From Actinorhabdospora filicis (GTDB taxonomy: Bacteria; Actinomycetota; Actinomycetes; Mycobacteriales; Micromonosporaceae), in assembly GCF_030269765.1 (NCBI RefSeq), contig NZ_BSTX01000002.1, positions 527,281-591,280 on the forward strand: DNA of 64,000 nt, read 5' to 3'. Position 1 is the stretch's first letter, and the number at the start of each line of letters is the position of its first letter. The translations under genes were made by a program, and so were the position numbers. The notes under the pieces are model-generated. The model saw nothing but the letters and a program-made list of their open reading frames with translations. It was not told the origin of the DNA and did not search any database. Shown here piece after piece: positions 43,923 to 52,967 of the stretch.

Positions 43923-45221
43923 CTACAGGCTTCCGGGAGCGTCGGCGAAGTTCGGGCGCGGCAGCTCGATGGGGTAGCGGTGCCGTTCACGAACGACCGT
44001 CGCGGTGTCCTGGGCGAGCTTCCCCGAGAGCAGCGCGTCGAAACTCGACAGCTTCTCAGCCAGCCCGGCGAGCGCCGTCTTGGCGGTCTCGGCCGCCTTG
44101 TCGGCTTCGCTCCCGCCGACCTCCCAGGTGTCACCGTCGATGCTGGCCTTGGCCTCGATCAGGGCGAACACGATGCTGCAGATACCGCCACCGCCCACCG
44201 AGGCGGCGAAGGCCGCCGAGGCCTCCAGCGCCTTGACCGTCACATCGACGGCCTCCTTGGCGCTCTTCCAGCCGAGGACGAACGTCGTGATCTCCTTGAA
44301 GGCGGCGATCACGGCATCGAGGGCCTCGGCGGTCTTGACGTACACCTCCTCAAGAGACTTCTGGTAGCCCTCAAGCGCCCCGCGCAGGATCCCGAGAACC
44401 GCCACCTGGGCGGCGGCGGAGTCCTCATAGGCGTTGAGGAAGTTCTCCCGGAAGGCCTCCGCGGCCGGACTCAGCCAGCGGTCCTCATCGAGGGCGTCCT
44501 TGACGTTTTCGGTCTCGGTGCGCAGAACGTCGAACGGTTTGCCGTCGGCGACGGTGGTCCCGATCCCCGCGAGGGCGTCGATGGCGGGCTGGTAGGTGGC
44601 CACATCGGTGTGGGCGATGTCGGCGGTCATGGAGGCGAACGTGCGATACCCGGGGCTCATCGCCTGGACCTGAGCCGGGCCCAAGATCATGGCGATGCCT
44701 CCCATGATGAGGCCGAGCTCGTGCACACGAGCCTCGAAATAGCGTTGATCGGCCTCGGCGGCCTTGGCCTGCAGGTCACCAACGGTGGGCGCGGCTCCAC
44801 CGTAGGAGTTGGTGCCGTCGGTGCTGGACGACGGCGGGGGCTGCGCGCCGGGGTGATTCACGTCGTAGGGCAGGGCGGGATCGGGGATGTCGGGCTCGCC
44901 CGTCCCCAGCCGCTCCTGAATGGCGGTCAGCGCCTGACGGGCCTCGGCATCGGTTTCGGCGTAGGCGGTGACGGCGGTGCGCAGGGCGGTGGCGGTGTCC
45001 TCCAGGTTGTCGGCCGAGCGGTAGAGGATGTGCTGGAACTCGTCGCGCAGTTCTCTCCACTTCGGGTAGAAGGCGCTGGGCCTGATCTCGAAGAGCCGGG
45101 ACGTGCGGTTCACCGCCAGATTGGCCGTGGCGTAGGAGGTGGCCATGGCGGGCAGGTGGACGCGGGCGGCCTTCCAGATCGACTCAAGGTCGGCCTCCAG
45201 CTTGTGACCGATGTACTTCAC
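43923..45221 (-). CDS. WXG/ESX-like helical protein, candidate type VII substrate or scaffold
   Basis: 432 residues from GTG 45221 (GAGGGG 7 bases upstream); the longer frame reads through the preceding gene. Residues 1-100 form long amphipathic helices (LEADLESIWKAARVHLPAM, WRELRDEFQHILYRSADNLE). A second helical part after 230 has SPAAEAFRENFLNAYEDSAAAQ and LEGYQKSLEEVYVKTAEAL, the pattern of WXG100-fold proteins. A short Pro/Ser linker and a hydrophobic segment (ASAAFAASVGGGGICSIVFA) follow. It is encoded beside a YbaB-like protein as in actinobacterial ESX-type loci, but here inside a conjugative element. Export is inferred. Confidence 0.6.
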   Translation of the reverse strand: MKYIGHKLEADLESIWKAARVHLPAMATSYATANLAVNRTSRLFEIRPSAFYPKWRELRDEFQHILYRSADNLEDTATALRTAVTAYAETDAEARQALTAIQERLGTGEPDIPDPALPYDVNHPGAQPPPSSSTDGTNSYGGAAPTVGDLQAKAAEADQRYFEARVHELGLIMGGIAMILGPAQVQAMSPGYRTFASMTADIAHTDVATYQPAIDALAGIGTTVADGKPFDVLRTETENVKDALDEDRWLSPAAEAFRENFLNAYEDSAAAQVAVLGILRGALEGYQKSLEEVYVKTAEALDAVIAAFKEITTFVLGWKSAKEAVDVTVKALEASAAFAASVGGGGICSIVFALIEAKASIDGDTWEVGGSEADKAAETAKTALAGLAEKLSSFDALLSGKLAQDTATVVRERHRYPIELPRPNFADAPGSL

Positions 45222-45231
45222 GGCAAGCCCC

Positions 45232-45657
45232 TCAGACACCGGTCGCGGCGTGGTGAACGTATGCGGTGAGCGCCGAGGACAGCGCGTTGCCGATCTCCAC
45301 GGCCAGGTCACCGGGCCGGGTGGTGTCCTCCAGCGCGTGAGCGGACAGCCGTACGTCGACGTCTCCCTCACCCGTGAGCGTCACGGTGACAAGGCGGCGC
45401 GGCGATACCCCGCGGACCCGGACCGCTGCGATGCCGACGGGATCGTAGGGTCCGTAGCGCAGCTCCCAGGCGCGGCGGGCACCGATGAGGACCGCCTCGA
45501 TCACCGCGGTGATCTCCCCCGACAGTGACAGGTCGTCGTGACACGCCAGGCGGCGATCGTCTATCGCGAACCTGACCCCCTCATCCGGGGAGTAGGTCGC
45601 GGTGACCACACGGCCCGGCGAGGAGGCCTTCACCTGTATCGGCTGCCAACTGTCCAC
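45232..45657 (-). CDS. YbaB/EbfC-like protein, two repeats, partner of the WXG-like protein
   Basis: 141 residues, ATG 45657. Two similar halves are visible: VVTATYSPDEGVRFAIDDRR followed by a helix (ITAVIEAVLIGARRAW), and VTVTLTGEGDVDVRLSAHAL followed by a helix (LAVEIGNALSSALTAYV). A beta-hairpin followed by a helix is the YbaB/EbfC pattern common next to WXG100 genes in actinobacteria. It lies 10 bases before the WXG-like gene, so the two are co-translated and probably bind each other. Confidence 0.6.
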   Translation of the reverse strand: MDSWQPIQVKASSPGRVVTATYSPDEGVRFAIDDRRLACHDDLSLSGEITAVIEAVLIGARRAWELRYGPYDPVGIAAVRVRGVSPRRLVTVTLTGEGDVDVRLSAHALEDTTRPGDLAVEIGNALSSALTAYVHHAATGV

Positions 45658-45882
45658 AGTGCTGCGCTCCCGGTGTCGAGGGACATGTCAGAGCCCATCG
45701 TCACCATCGGCGACCGCCGCAGGCCATGGTCCGGCGTCCGGAACCTGTCCGGACTATCGCCCGCCACCAATCCGCACAGGCCGATCGTGCTCCCCCGGCC
45801 GTCCCCACCTTGGGCGCCAGCACCTCGATCACCCGCAACGCCAAGACCGCGTCGCCGCCCACCGTGCCCTGACCGCACCGGC
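45658..45882. other. Intergenic, about 225 bp, with GTCCGG repeats
   Basis: No gene is visible. GTCCGG appears in a short cluster near 45729-45755, including an inverted pair (GTCCGG ... CCGGAC). Possible promoter/operator for the YbaB/WXG pair; nothing else is seen. Confidence 0.4.
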
Positions 45883-46692
45883 TCAGCCCACCTGCAGCAG
45901 CCCCACCCGATGCAGCCGCCCCGGCACCCGCCAGACCACCCGCATCGGGTCAACGGCGATCTGCCGGTACGTGGTGGCCACCGCGACCGGAGGCCGCGCC
46001 CCCAGCACTTGATGCAGGTTGTCCTCGCGCACCTGCGAGGGCAGCTCGATGAGCACCGGCAGCCGCATCTCGGCGTGGATGATCCGCGCGTAGCGCTCGA
46101 CCTTGGCCCGCAGCTGCGTCAGCGGCTCGCTGCCGGTGTCGTGCTCGTACCAAAACGACACCGACCCGGCCGGGTGCCGCACGCTCGCGCGCCCGTCGGG
46201 GCGCACGAGCATCCCGCAGGCACGCGCGGAGTCCTCCTCGTTCCACCACTCCGCCACGCCCGCCTCGGGTGTGGCGCGCAGGACGGTGTGCAGGCGCACG
46301 AAGAAGTCGTTGCCGGCCAGCAGGTGCGGCAGCTTCGGGCTCACCGACAGCCGCAGCGCCCGGTCGGCGACCGTCGCGGCCGTCGGTGCCGGTGCGCCGG
46401 TGACGGCGGCGTGCAGGCGCGCCCCGAGGTGGGCCAGGGTCCATTTGTAGGGGCTGGAGCCATAGCGCATCACGCGCCGGAACCGGTCGAGGACACCCAG
46501 GCGGTGCAGGACCAGCAGCCGCTCATGTGCGCGCGACAGCGAGGTGAAGAACATCGCCGCCAGCTGCTCGGTGGTCAGGACGTGATGGTCGGCCAGGACG
46601 GAGATGATCCGCTGGTCGCGTGGGGTCATGCGGGAGACCACCGAGGCGATCGATGTTCCCGCCCGGACAGCAGTGCTGTGTCTGGCGTTCAT
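45883..46692 (-). CDS. Replication-relaxation family protein
   Basis: 269 residues, ATG 46692, with GAAAGG 8 bases upstream. The N-terminal winged-helix segment TPRDQRIISVLADHHVLTTE and FTSLSRAHERLLVLHRLGVL is typical of the replication-relaxation (pfam13814) proteins of actinobacterial plasmids and integrative elements. The C-terminal half (EHDTGSEPLTQLRAKVERYAR, then LPVLIELPS) resembles the endonuclease-like fold of that family. It is thought to act in plasmid replication or mobilisation. It is adjacent to the coupling protein and an interlocked inverted-repeat region. Confidence 0.82.
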   Translation of the reverse strand: MNARHSTAVRAGTSIASVVSRMTPRDQRIISVLADHHVLTTEQLAAMFFTSLSRAHERLLVLHRLGVLDRFRRVMRYGSSPYKWTLAHLGARLHAAVTGAPAPTAATVADRALRLSVSPKLPHLLAGNDFFVRLHTVLRATPEAGVAEWWNEEDSARACGMLVRPDGRASVRHPAGSVSFWYEHDTGSEPLTQLRAKVERYARIIHAEMRLPVLIELPSQVREDNLHQVLGARPPVAVATTYRQIAVDPMRVVWRVPGRLHRVGLLQVG

Positions 46693-46742
46693 GATGTGTG
46701 CCTTTCATACGGGTTGACCTGCCGCTACGGCAGATTCGGGGT

Positions 46743-46808
46743 CCGTGGCCCACGCCGTGTCACGCGTTCGGGGTGGGCCACGGAGCGACTCACGGGTGCG
46801 TGACACGG
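46743..46808. repeat. Interlocked inverted repeats (A-B-A'-B')
   Basis: A is CCGTGGCCCAC (46743-46753) with A' GTGGGCCACGG (46773-46783); B is CCGTGTCACGC (46755-46765) with B' GCGTGACACGG (46798-46808). Both pairs are perfect over 11 bp and interleave. The region lies between the coupling-protein stop and the replication-relaxation start and extends into the last codons of the former. Confidence 0.7.
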
Positions 46809-49054
46809 GGTGGGCGACGGGGTGGCGGTGGCGGTGGGGGAGCGGTGGACAAGGTGAACGCTGGCTGTTCGCGGCCGCCGAGGACCACGCGGCAGGCGGC
46901 GGTGTAGGCCTCCAGATGCGCCAGGTCGTGCTCGCTCAGGTGCGGCAGGGTGTGGCGGGCCAGCAGATGGGCGTCCTCGGGTGAGGTGGTGAAGAAGACC
47001 TTCGTGCGGGCATTGGCCGAGATCGCGAACTGGGTCTCCCTGGGCAGCTGCGCCATGTGCTGGTGGGCCAGCACGAGGGAGAGCCGGTAGCCGCGGGCCT
47101 CGGCGAGGATCTCGTCGAGGGCGCGGGGCAGGGTCAGGAAGTTGTGGCACTCGTCGATGTAGAGCGTCGCGTCGTGGCGGCGCGCCTCGGGGATGCGCGT
47201 GCGCGCGGTGGCCGCCTGCCAGGTGCGGGCGACGATCACCGACCCCAGCAGCCGCGCGGTGTCATCACCGAGCTGTCCTTTGGGGACCCGCACGAGCAGG
47301 ACACCGCCGTTGAGGATGTCGCCCAGCTCGAACGTCGACTCGCGCACCGCGATGGTGCGCCGCACGAACGGGCGCGTCAGCATCGCCCGAATCCGTGAGG
47401 TCACCGGCCCCACCACCTGCGACTGCAGGCCGGGGGCGAGATTGTCGTACCACGACCAGAACCCGCCGAGCCCGGCCGGATCGTCGTCGAGGTCGGCGAC
47501 GAAGGGGGCGCGGGCGCGCCGGTCCGACAGCAGGATCGGCAGGGCCTCCAGGGTCGCCCCCGGCTGGCGGACGACCGTCAGCAGCGCCGAGCGCAGCACG
47601 TCATCGGCGCGTGGACCCCAGTGCCGCTCGAAGATGCGGCGGCAGATCCCGACGAAGTGATCGACGATCAGATCGGGGTCCTCACCGGAGAGCGGATTGA
47701 TCCCCGGCTGCTCGCCGCGCCCGTCGGGGTCGATGACCACCAGGCGCTCCCCGAGGGCCTCGCGGTCGACGCGGGCGAGGATGTCGGTGACCAGGTCGCC
47801 TTTGGGGTCGATGAGCACCACCCCGCGCCCAGCGTGGATGTCGGCCAGCACCTGGTTGAGCAGGAAGGTGGATTTGCCGACGCCGGTGGAGCCGACCACG
47901 TGCAGGTGGTGGCGGGTGTCGGCCACGGGGATGGCGACCTTGCGGCCGGTGGCCGCATCGGTCCCCAGGGGTTTGGTGGCGCGGCCGCCGGTGGGCAGGC
48001 CGGGCCCGGCGGGCACGATCCTGGCTCCGGCTCGCGCCAGTTGCGGGACGGTGGCGTCCAGCGGCAGATGCGCCAGGATCGCGGCCTCACCGGTGGTGAC
48101 CAGGGTCCCGGTGTGCATGACGCGGCTCGTGATCGCCCGCCGCAGCCCCGGGTGGCGCCCAGAGCGCTGCATGGGTACGCGTCCGGAGTGGATGCCGAGG
48201 GCGGTGCCCAGGGCGTGCGCGAGGGTCTTGAGCCTGGCCTCAGGCCCGGTGCGGGTGGAGGCCACGGCATAGCGCAGCGAGACCTCCAGCATCGGACCCG
48301 TCGTGCGCTCGGCGAGGGCCTGCCGCATCCGGCGTTCCGCGGCCGACGGCGGCACAGGTGATGGGCGCCGGGACGACGCTGGCCCGGGCAGCAGCAGATC
48401 GGCCAGCATCGACCCGATCCCCACCGACCCTCCCGGGCGCTCGGCGCGCGCCCGCAACCTGGCCACCCGCGCCAACGACGCAGGCCTGGCCACGACTTGG
48501 ACGACGGCGTGCTCGCCGCGTCCCAGCCCGCTCATCACCGCCAGCAGCGGCCGCACCGGGTCGCCGCTCATGGCCTCCCCGAGACCGAAGGCCCCATCGA
48601 TGCGCACCGCCCCGCAACGCACCACCGCCCGCGCCGGAAACATCGGCCCCGCCTCCTCACCGGTGACCGCCGCGGCCGGCCACGCACCCCGGATCGCGTC
48701 GGCGATCAGCCGCGCCGACAGCGACCGCGGCACCCACACGCGCACATCGAGGACCGGCCCGGCCCAGGCGTACTCGAAGGCGATGTGCGGCTGCCCGAAC
48801 AGCAGCCGCCGCCACCACGGGCGCGCCAGAGAGGTCATGACGCGAAAGAAGTCACCGGCGCTACCGGGCTCGACATCCGGCGGGGCCTGCACACGCAGCA
48901 GCGTCCCCCCAAAGGCGTGGCGTGCGGCCAGGTGACGCCGCCACAGCCCCCAGGCCACCAGCAACACCACCACGACCACCACGGCCGCCAGGACCGGTGG
49001 AAGCAGCGGGGAGAGATCGGGCAGAGGCTGCGGGGCCAGCGGATCGGGACTCAT
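46790..49054 (-). CDS. Type IV secretion coupling ATPase (TraG/VirD4-like)
   Basis: 754 residues, ATG 49054. One N-terminal membrane helix (about 20-37, PVLAAVVVVVVLLVAWGLW). Walker A GSTGVGKS (388-395) in HLHVVGSTGVGKSTFLLN, Walker B VVLIDPKGDL (412-421), and a further ATPase motif YIDECHNFLTL. These are the signs of the VirD4/TraG-type coupling proteins that deliver DNA to the transfer channel. The C-terminus ends in Pro-rich sequence. It is downstream of VirB4 (four-base overlap) and upstream of the replication-relaxation gene, as usual in actinobacterial conjugative elements. Confidence 0.88.
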   Translation of the reverse strand: MSPDPLAPQPLPDLSPLLPPVLAAVVVVVVLLVAWGLWRRHLAARHAFGGTLLRVQAPPDVEPGSAGDFFRVMTSLARPWWRRLLFGQPHIAFEYAWAGPVLDVRVWVPRSLSARLIADAIRGAWPAAAVTGEEAGPMFPARAVVRCGAVRIDGAFGLGEAMSGDPVRPLLAVMSGLGRGEHAVVQVVARPASLARVARLRARAERPGGSVGIGSMLADLLLPGPASSRRPSPVPPSAAERRMRQALAERTTGPMLEVSLRYAVASTRTGPEARLKTLAHALGTALGIHSGRVPMQRSGRHPGLRRAITSRVMHTGTLVTTGEAAILAHLPLDATVPQLARAGARIVPAGPGLPTGGRATKPLGTDAATGRKVAIPVADTRHHLHVVGSTGVGKSTFLLNQVLADIHAGRGVVLIDPKGDLVTDILARVDREALGERLVVIDPDGRGEQPGINPLSGEDPDLIVDHFVGICRRIFERHWGPRADDVLRSALLTVVRQPGATLEALPILLSDRRARAPFVADLDDDPAGLGGFWSWYDNLAPGLQSQVVGPVTSRIRAMLTRPFVRRTIAVRESTFELGDILNGGVLLVRVPKGQLGDDTARLLGSVIVARTWQAATARTRIPEARRHDATLYIDECHNFLTLPRALDEILAEARGYRLSLVLAHQHMAQLPRETQFAISANARTKVFFTTSPEDAHLLARHTLPHLSEHDLAHLEAYTAACRVVLGGREQPAFTLSTAPPPPPPPRRPPRVTHP

Positions 49055-50742
49055 CGCGACTCACCCGTGGCGAGCACGCCCGCATCCATCTCCGCGGCAC
49101 TCGGCGCGAACGCCACATGCGTGGCACCACCCAGCAACAGCGCCTCACCCCGCCGCGCGGTGGCCAAAAACGACCGCTCGGCACCGGTCAGCGCGAACGC
49201 ACCCGCGACCAGCCCCAGCGTCTGCGGCGCCTGCTGCAACAGCACATGCGTGGCCGCATTGGCGATCACCACCCGCCCCAGCTCACCAGAAAGCATGTCC
49301 TCGGCATCCTGCGTCACCACCGTCAGCCCCGCCACGTGCTTGCGCGCCGACTTCGCCAGCCGCGCCAGAAAAGCCGCACCCGAGCGCGTGGTCAGCAACC
49401 GCCACGCCTCATCGACGAACACCAGATGCCGCCGCGCATCGGCCGTCGCCCGCCGCCACGCGGCGTCCAGCACCAGCACCGTCGCCACCGCCGACAGCTC
49501 ATCGGGCAGCGCCGACACATCGAAGACCACCAGATGCCCCTCCGGAGCACGCGTCGTGGCCCCTGAGAACAACCGGCTGAAACCACCGGTCACAAACGGC
49601 GCCAGCCGTGCGGCCAACTGCCGCCCCGCACGCTCACCCGAGGCCCCCAACAGCGCATGAACATCACCCATCAACGGCGCAGGACGCCCCCACGTGGCAC
49701 GGTCGGGACCGATCCCGGCATCGGCGTAGGCGCCCAGCACCGCCGCATCCAGCGCCGCGGCCTCATCACCGTCCAGGTCCTCACCCAGCGCGGTGGCCAC
49801 CACGGTGTGGGCGAACATCACCCGCCGCGTCAACGCATCCGCCCCCGCCACGGCGGGTAGATCCAGCGGATTGAGGCACGCGTCCTGCTCGCCGACGCCG
49901 ATGATCGTCCCGTCGAGGGCGCCGGCGAGGGACCGGTACTCGCCCTCGGGGTCGATGACGGTGACGCCGACGCCGCGCATGACCCAGCGGGCGATCTCGG
50001 TCTTGGTGAAGAACGACTTGCCCGCACCAGAGCGCGCCACCACCGTCTGGTTGTGATTCGGCTGGGCGAAGCGGTCCCAGATGACCGGTGCCCCGGAGGT
50101 GAGGTTGTGGCCCAGCAGCACACCGTCGGCGGCGGGGGCGTCGGCGGTGGTGAAGGGGAACATCGCCGCGACGGTGTCGGTGTCGACCGTCCGCTCGGTG
50201 CGCACCCGGTCGACGGCGAACGGCAGCACCGACAGCAGCCCCTGGAGTTGCCTAAACGAGGCCGGGCGGACCATGAGCCCGATCGCGGCCGCCCGTCCCC
50301 GCAGGTGCGCGATCGTCTCGTCCAGCTCGGCCTCGGTGCTCGCCGAGACCATGGCGTAGACGGCGAGGGTGAACAGGCGGGTGTCACCTGCGGCGACGCG
50401 TGCGGCCAGGTCGGCGGCATCGGCCGCGGCGGCCTCCACATCGGGGTCGTCGAGCTGGGCGTGTTTGAACGCGTACCTGCGCGAGGCCTCCAGCCGGGCC
50501 CTCTTGCGGCGAAGCGAGGCCGCGGCGGCCGCGGCCTCTACGGGGACGATGTGCATCGACGTCGACACCAGGCCGGGGGCATCCGATACCGCCGACAGCC
50601 ATCCGGGTGCGACCTCGGGCGGCAGCCCGGCGATCAGCAGCACCGCGCTGTGGGAGACATCGGCGGCCAGGCGCCGGACGCTCACGGTGACCGCACCGGG
50701 CCACATCTCGGGCCTCATGGTGCGGCGAAACGGGATTCTCAT
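49051..50742 (-). CDS. VirB4-like conjugation ATPase
   Basis: 563 residues, ATG 50742, with GGAG 6 bases upstream. Walker A ARSGAGKS (236-243) lies in TVVARSGAGKSFFTKTEIAR, followed by VTVIDPEGEYR (261-270), Walker B LVFVDEAWRLL (near 440), and the family segment GLTVVTQDAEDML. Shorter than classical VirB4 (about 800) because the N-terminal region is reduced, as is common in actinobacteria. It powers assembly of the mating channel and works with the coupling protein encoded next. Confidence 0.9.
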   Translation of the reverse strand: MRIPFRRTMRPEMWPGAVTVSVRRLAADVSHSAVLLIAGLPPEVAPGWLSAVSDAPGLVSTSMHIVPVEAAAAAASLRRKRARLEASRRYAFKHAQLDDPDVEAAAADAADLAARVAAGDTRLFTLAVYAMVSASTEAELDETIAHLRGRAAAIGLMVRPASFRQLQGLLSVLPFAVDRVRTERTVDTDTVAAMFPFTTADAPAADGVLLGHNLTSGAPVIWDRFAQPNHNQTVVARSGAGKSFFTKTEIARWVMRGVGVTVIDPEGEYRSLAGALDGTIIGVGEQDACLNPLDLPAVAGADALTRRVMFAHTVVATALGEDLDGDEAAALDAAVLGAYADAGIGPDRATWGRPAPLMGDVHALLGASGERAGRQLAARLAPFVTGGFSRLFSGATTRAPEGHLVVFDVSALPDELSAVATVLVLDAAWRRATADARRHLVFVDEAWRLLTTRSGAAFLARLAKSARKHVAGLTVVTQDAEDMLSGELGRVVIANAATHVLLQQAPQTLGLVAGAFALTGAERSFLATARRGEALLLGGATHVAFAPSAAEMDAGVLATGESR

Positions 50743-50745
50743 GGT

Positions 50746-51606
50746 CTACTCCATTCGAAGGTCACGGCAGGGATCGGTGAGGGCGTCCAGCAGCAGCAGG
50801 ACGTCGAGGGCCGACAGGCGAGCGGTCGGCAGGCCGCAGCCGCCGATGACCGCGGCGACCTCGGCGACGCGGCGATCGAGCCCGGCGGTGTCCCCGGCCG
50901 CCACGGCGACCAGGACGCGGCGGCGCACCAGCAGGACACGGTCGGACAGGCGCCGCAGATACCCCGCATGCGCCAGCGCGGCCTCCCGCAGCCGGGGCGT
51001 GGCCAGCGTGGCGGCGGCCTCCTCGATCACCGCCGCCTGCCCGCCCAGGTCGGCGGGGAAGCTGGTGGACAGGATCTGGATCGGGCCGCCGAGGGCGTGC
51101 AGGCCACGGGCGAGTCCGGCGACCAGCGCGTCCTGCTCGCCCGGGGAGCGCAGCGCGAAATTCACCAGCGCAGCGACCTCGATGACCGCGACCAGCCCGT
51201 CGGGCCCCAGATCGATGACCCCATCGGCGCGCACACCCCTAGCCGGGGAGCGCAGTAGCCGCGGCAGCACCGGCGCGTCCTCGGCGGCGTTGACCCACGC
51301 CGGGGCCGCCGTCACGGCAGTGGCGGCCACCAGGGGGCGGCGGGGCATGCGCACGGCGGCCAGCAGCAGCCGGTCGAGCCCGGCGCCGTCGCGCTGCCCG
51401 AAGACCAGCGCGGCCGCTACCAGCAGCAACGGCACCGCCACCACGGCCCCCAGCACGGGCGAGAACGCGCTGAGGCCGCGCCAGGCGAGCCAGGCCGAGA
51501 CGAGCCCTGCGGCGGCGTAGGCGAGCTGTCTGCCGGTGAGCCCGAGCAGCAGCTTGTCGGACAGATCGATGCGCGGCACCCGCACCGCGCCGGGGATGTG
51601 ACTCAT
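50746..51606 (-). CDS. PrgI/VirB3-like conjugation protein, SCO-type
   Basis: 286 residues, ATG 51606. The N-terminal ~75 residues (VPRIDLSDKLLLGLTGRQLA, then two hydrophobic helices) match the PrgI family, the VirB3-like inner-membrane component that sits next to VirB4. The rest is a soluble alpha/beta domain (VIDLGPDGLVAVIEVAALVNF) that resembles the N-terminal domain missing from the shortened VirB4 here, so the two proteins may together replace a normal VirB4. It is immediately upstream of VirB4 with a 3-base gap. Confidence 0.82.
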   Translation of the reverse strand: MSHIPGAVRVPRIDLSDKLLLGLTGRQLAYAAAGLVSAWLAWRGLSAFSPVLGAVVAVPLLLVAAALVFGQRDGAGLDRLLLAAVRMPRRPLVAATAVTAAPAWVNAAEDAPVLPRLLRSPARGVRADGVIDLGPDGLVAVIEVAALVNFALRSPGEQDALVAGLARGLHALGGPIQILSTSFPADLGGQAAVIEEAAATLATPRLREAALAHAGYLRRLSDRVLLVRRRVLVAVAAGDTAGLDRRVAEVAAVIGGCGLPTARLSALDVLLLLDALTDPCRDLRME

Positions 51607-52967
51607 CGCGAACTCCCAGAAGAAGCGGACGGAGGCAGCGGCGGCGCGGGGGACAGGAACGGTTTGCGCGGCCGGTACTCATCGGCCCCCAGGCGCCGCC
51701 TGGGGGTCACCGCGCCGTGCAGGTCCTCCACCGGGACGTAGCGCATCGCCGGATGCGACGGCTCCGAGCTCTCCTGCTGGGGTGCGGCGATCGAGTCGGA
51801 GGCCGGAGCCTCGGCCCCGGCCACTGGAGCGGCGGCCGTCGCGGTGGTGGCGCGGGCGGCACGCAGCCCGCCACCGGCCAGGCCGAAGGTCTTGGCGACC
51901 AGCAGCCCCCGCACGAACTGCCCCACCGGCCCCAGCGGGTTCCCGCCGATCGGCGCCAGCGCGCGCTTCATCGGAATCGACAGCGCCTTGTGCATCATCA
52001 GCAGCAGAATCAGGATCGTCCCGCGCGCGATATAAGGCCCCAGATTCTCCGAGGACGGCACGAGATCCCCGCGCCGGTTCTCACTGAAGAACAGGTTGAA
52101 CCACAAGACCAGCACCATCGCCTGCGCGATCGCCGAGATGACACACGCGCCCAGCACCCGCCACCACAGCCGTGCGAAGCCCGCGGTGAAGGGGAGGACG
52201 TAACTGACGAGCGCGACCGGGGCCACGATCGCCAGCAGCGTGAGCACCAGCGTCCGGAAGACCACACCCAGGATCAGAAACGTCAGCATGATGACGATGC
52301 CCAGCAGCAGCGTGATCGTCAGCCACGAGTCGCCCGTGACGCTGCCGGGGCGAACCGAGCCCATGATCGTGCGCCCGACGTCCTCCTCGCCCACGCCCGC
52401 CAGCCCGGTGTCCAGGATCGCGTCGATGACGGCGTTGGTGTGCGCGATCGTCCAGGCCAGGACCCGAAGCGACAGCTCCATCCCGATCACGCCCAGCACC
52501 ACCCGCGGCGCGAGGTCTTTGAGCGTGAAGCGGTTCTGCAGCGTCTCGTGCGACATCAGCCAGAGACCGCCGACGGTCAGCAGCAGCGCGACGCCGCCAC
52601 GCGCGATCCCGAACGACAGCCCGTGGAATCCCGAGGGGTCGTCGGGGGCCATCAGGTCGAGGGCCTCGGGGCGAAGCTCCAGGGTCTGTTTGCCGACCGC
52701 GCCGGTGAGGCTGCGCATGCCCCGTCCCAGCTGTGTGGCGATCCAGCCCTCGATGCCGAAGAAGTCGCCGGCGCAGGTGACCTCCCCGGTCTCCTCGTCG
52801 ACCACGACGCATTCGTCGTCGGCGTCCATGACGTGGGCGGCCGGGATCAGGTGCGGCTCGATGGCCGGTGCGACCCGTGGCAGCCACCAGGGCACCGCCA
52901 TACCGAGCGCGATGATGCAGCCCCACCACACCAGCCGGACCACGATGCGCCTGCCGCGGGTGCTCAT
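51603..52967 (-). CDS. VirB6/TrbL-like polytopic membrane protein of the mating channel
   Basis: 454 residues, ATG 52967. A leading hydrophobic segment (LVWWGCIIALGMAVPWWLP) and about six later helices (GVALLLTVGGLWL, PRVVLGVIGMELSLRVLAW, LTITLLLGIVIMLTFLILGV, TLLAIVAPVALVSYVLPF, VLGACVISAIAQAMVLVLWF, ILILLLMMHKAL). Two Cys in DECVVVDEETGEVTCAGD may be disulphide bonded outside. The cytoplasmic tail is Ala/Pro-rich. Position between pilin and PrgI fits the VirB6-like channel subunit. Confidence 0.82.
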   Translation of the reverse strand: MSTRGRRIVVRLVWWGCIIALGMAVPWWLPRVAPAIEPHLIPAAHVMDADDECVVVDEETGEVTCAGDFFGIEGWIATQLGRGMRSLTGAVGKQTLELRPEALDLMAPDDPSGFHGLSFGIARGGVALLLTVGGLWLMSHETLQNRFTLKDLAPRVVLGVIGMELSLRVLAWTIAHTNAVIDAILDTGLAGVGEEDVGRTIMGSVRPGSVTGDSWLTITLLLGIVIMLTFLILGVVFRTLVLTLLAIVAPVALVSYVLPFTAGFARLWWRVLGACVISAIAQAMVLVLWFNLFFSENRRGDLVPSSENLGPYIARGTILILLLMMHKALSIPMKRALAPIGGNPLGPVGQFVRGLLVAKTFGLAGGGLRAARATTATAAAPVAGAEAPASDSIAAPQQESSEPSHPAMRYVPVEDLHGAVTPRRRLGADEYRPRKPFLSPAPPLPPSASSGSSR

